Source: Candidatus Bathyarchaeota archaeon
Lineage (GTDB): Archaea > Thermoproteota > Bathyarchaeia > Bathyarchaeales > DTEX01
Direction: 5' to 3'
NCBI GenBank assembly: GCA_018396635.1
Contig: JAGTQE010000004.1
Location: 67,797-101,189, forward strand
Length of the DNA stretch: 33,393 bases
The translations under genes were made by a program, and so were the position numbers. The notes beneath the pieces are model-generated. The model had not been told where the DNA came from and did no database searches. It was given only the letters and a program-made list of their open reading frames with translations. Below, piece by piece: positions 31,538-33,393 of this stretch (position 1 is its first letter; each line of letters begins with the position of its first letter).

Positions 31538-33393
31538 CTAACTGAGATCTATCTCTATATAGTGAAGCTCTATTATCCCCTCAAAGTTGATTAATATGCC
31601 GACATTTAATCTTTCGCCGCTTCTCCAAACGAAGACTCTCTTCGCATTATATTGTTCACACAACCTTATAAAATTACTTAGACATCCCTGAACATTATCC
31701 CAATCAGCATTGGAAATATATTTGACGCTATCTATTAGGAAGGATACGTGGGGGCGAATCTCTGCGGGTTTAAATACGCTTAAACCAGCGCCTTCAAGCA
31801 CCCCAATTATCCTAGAAATCTTCTCTTCTAGGTTTACTTCCGGCTTAGTTGGTGGAGCTTGAACGCCAGCAACCCTGAAGAGGAAGGATCGGAAGCTCTC
31901 CTCTATGGTTGAGCCCAAACCCACATAATATTCTCCGGTAAAGTCTGCTCCAACGGTCGCTATTACACCTATCTGCGTGACAACCCCTCCTCCTGGCGCA
32001 GTATACACTGGAATTACGAATACATCAAACCCCCCAATCCTATAGAAAATTTGGTTGCCTACACGCGGACTTCTAAGCAGAGTCTTTAGGGCTGCGAAGT
32101 CCGGGTTTCTCTCCAAAGCCTCATTTACGGCAGTCGGCCCAAGAAGTTTAGTTCTGCTTTCCAAGGGAACCTTATAGAATATCATGTCTCCAGTATATGG
32201 ATAATCATTCCTAACAATCATGTAGCCAGCCAAATTCTCTCCAAGGGCTCCACGGAGTTCGAGTGAAAGTATGCCAACAAATTCCGGCTCATCAAAGCAA
32301 TGGGGTTGCGCTATAATATAATATGTGTCGATCCCTCTAGGTATAACGTAGAATTCCTTTGCAGCAATGAAGATTGCGGGATCTGTTACATGAAAGAAGT
32401 TATACATGTTAACCCTCCACTCAAAAAGCTCCTCAGGATACCTTAACTGATCCCTGAGCCATTCAGGTATATCCGTTTGGACATAACCGCTATAAGCCTC
32501 CTTAAACACTTGACTGAAGAAATCATCTCCAGTAACAATCACCTGAACATCACCATCATATACGTCTATCAGCGCGTAGCCTACTAGCCTACCAAATTTA
32601 TTGCCATCGCTCCAGGGGACATGTCTCGTGTCAAGGAAAATAATTAGAGGCATAGCCCAGTATGTCCGCTCGCCATCGGTCACAGGCCATATATCAATCC
32701 GCTGCCCGGCAACTTCATACGTAAAGTATGGGAATAGGAGGCTCATGCGTTCGAAGACATCCCTATACCTTAGAACCCTCATAACCGTTGTAGGGTAGGA
32801 TAGGAGGAAGTTTGGCTCAAATATCCAGCTCAGCGGCGGGGCAAGATCTACACCGCCCTTACCATTATAAAAATATCCTCCCACCTCAGCGCTCGCTGTT
32901 CTGTTTTTTGGAAATGCGACCCATGTCCCCTTGAAGAGGCCGCCCTCACCATAATATATCCTTCTCTGCGGAAAGAATTTGGATGCATCAACAATCTTCC
33001 CTGTATGTGCATCAAGCATGAGGAAACCGTTGGGAACATGCGTATAAACAAAGTGAGTTGCATACCATCTATCTTCCGGCCTAACGCTTTGCGGCAAGAT
33101 TAAATCCATTGAGGCGCTCCAGTAAAGTGAGCCATTAAAACGTAAGATGTCAACCTCAGCAAAGTCAACGTAAGGTATTAAGCCTATCTCAGGTCTGAGT
33201 TTGTCGAAAGAAGCTTGCTGATCCCACAGGCGCACCTTCTCTAAGAGACTCTTAACTCGTTCAATGTATCCATCTATCTCACCCGGAGGTATTGTAGAAA
33301 GCCCGAATTCATAGGGCTTCTCCCTCACCGCATCTAGATCGGCTAAATACCTGTTAACGGAGATCATCTGCGCAATGTATGGTCCAAGCATAT
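31538..33393 (-). CDS. UPF0182 family membrane protein, C-terminal part (5' end outside window)
   Basis: At least 617 residues of a UPF0182 (COG1615) protein are visible, and the frame is still open at the window edge. Members are usually 800-950 residues, with membrane helices at the N-terminus followed by a large extracytoplasmic domain. What is seen matches that large domain, so the ATG at 33391 is internal. Features include the PYIAQMISVNRYLADLD start of the domain, RYYGEGG-like aromatic stretches, MIVRNDYPYTGDM and GGGVVTQIGVIATVGADF near the C-terminus. The function of the family is not established. It is co-transcribed with the membrane-anchored Hsp20-like gene. Confidence 0.82.
   Translation of the reverse strand, partial: MLGPYIAQMISVNRYLADLDAVREKPYEFGLSTIPPGEIDGYIERVKSLLEKVRLWDQQASFDKLRPEIGLIPYVDFAEVDILRFNGSLYWSASMDLILPQSVRPEDRWYATHFVYTHVPNGFLMLDAHTGKIVDASKFFPQRRIYYGEGGLFKGTWVAFPKNRTASAEVGGYFYNGKGGVDLAPPLSWIFEPNFLLSYPTTVMRVLRYRDVFERMSLLFPYFTYEVAGQRIDIWPVTDGERTYWAMPLIIFLDTRHVPWSDGNKFGRLVGYALIDVYDGDVQVIVTGDDFFSQVFKEAYSGYVQTDIPEWLRDQLRYPEELFEWRVNMYNFFHVTDPAIFIAAKEFYVIPRGIDTYYIIAQPHCFDEPEFVGILSLELRGALGENLAGYMIVRNDYPYTGDMIFYKVPLESRTKLLGPTAVNEALERNPDFAALKTLLRSPRVGNQIFYRIGGFDVFVIPVYTAPGGGVVTQIGVIATVGADFTGEYYVGLGSTIEESFRSFLFRVAGVQAPPTKPEVNLEEKISRIIGVLEGAGLSVFKPAEIRPHVSFLIDSVKYISNADWDNVQGCLSNFIRLCEQYNAKRVFVWRSGERLNVGILINFEGIIELHYIEIDLS

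Noticed and set aside
1-33393. CRISPR arrays, insertion sequences, prophage or attachment sites
   Set aside because: No regularly spaced repeats, transposase or integrase genes, or terminal inverted repeats were seen; gene content is ordinary chromosomal.

Overview
The window reads as archaeal, most likely a thermophilic or moderately thermophilic member of the Thermoproteota/TACK group (possibly Bathyarchaeia-like; this lineage call is inference). The evidence is: TATA boxes about 25-30 nt before transcript starts, several apparently leaderless genes, GGTGA/GGAGG ribosome-binding sites mixed with GTG and TTG starts, a tRNA-His interrupted by two bulge-helix-bulge introns, separate purS/purL/purQ genes, a membrane pyrophosphatase and a group-4 type NiFe hydrogenase. 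Genes are dense, with many 4-nt overlaps or gaps under 20 nt.

Layout. (1) 1-2584, plus strand: end of a GalE-like sugar-nucleotide epimerase, then GT2 and GT4 glycosyltransferases, a surface-glycan or protein-glycosylation operon. (2) 2581-5772, minus strand: an MFS transporter, then a D-2-hydroxyacid dehydrogenase paired with a TIM-barrel sugar isomerase. (3) 6048-14312: a membrane-bound, Hyf/Hyc/Coo-like NiFe hydrogenase split into two facing operons. The plus arm encodes a NuoC-like subunit, two antiporter-like subunits (HyfB/NuoL-like and HyfF/NuoN-like) and HyfE. The minus arm encodes the small and large catalytic subunits, the NuoH-like anchor, an 8Fe ferredoxin subunit and one unrecognised protein. 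(4) 14557-14685, minus: tRNA-His(GUG) with introns in the D-loop and anticodon stem. (5) 14804-17917, plus: sugar-catabolic operon of a tagatose-3-epimerase-like enzyme, a Gfo/Idh/MocA oxidoreductase and a GH29 alpha-L-fucosidase. (6) 17962-21416, plus: purSLQ, encoding FGAM synthetase. (7) 21484-24690, plus: a DapB-like/2,4-diaminopentanoate dehydrogenase-like oxidoreductase, an acetamidase/formamidase homologue and an SPL-family radical SAM protein. (8) 24957-27436, plus: an internally duplicated MgtE-type transporter followed by an internally duplicated PhoU-TrkA_C protein. (9) 27493-29460, minus: H+-pyrophosphatase; 29663-31075, plus: MATE exporter; 31078-33393, minus: a membrane-anchored Hsp20-like protein in one operon with a UPF0182 membrane protein that runs off the window.

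How it fits together. The hydrogenase would oxidise reduced ferredoxin and reduce protons to H2 (or the reverse) while moving ions. The pyrophosphatase would recover energy from the PPi of biosynthesis, and the fucosidase operon would feed deoxy-sugars into central metabolism. No hydrogenase maturation genes, formate dehydrogenase or CO dehydrogenase lie in the window, so the electron partner is not shown. No insertion sequence, CRISPR array, prophage or rRNA was seen.

The only gene-free stretch over 300 nt is 14313-14803, which holds the tRNA, its promoter and the promoters of the flanking operons; 14378-14556 within it shows nothing recognisable. Of the shorter gaps, 5773-6047 and 6483-6681 hold promoters only. 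24691-24956 holds a doubtful small ORF and 29461-29662 a divergent promoter region.
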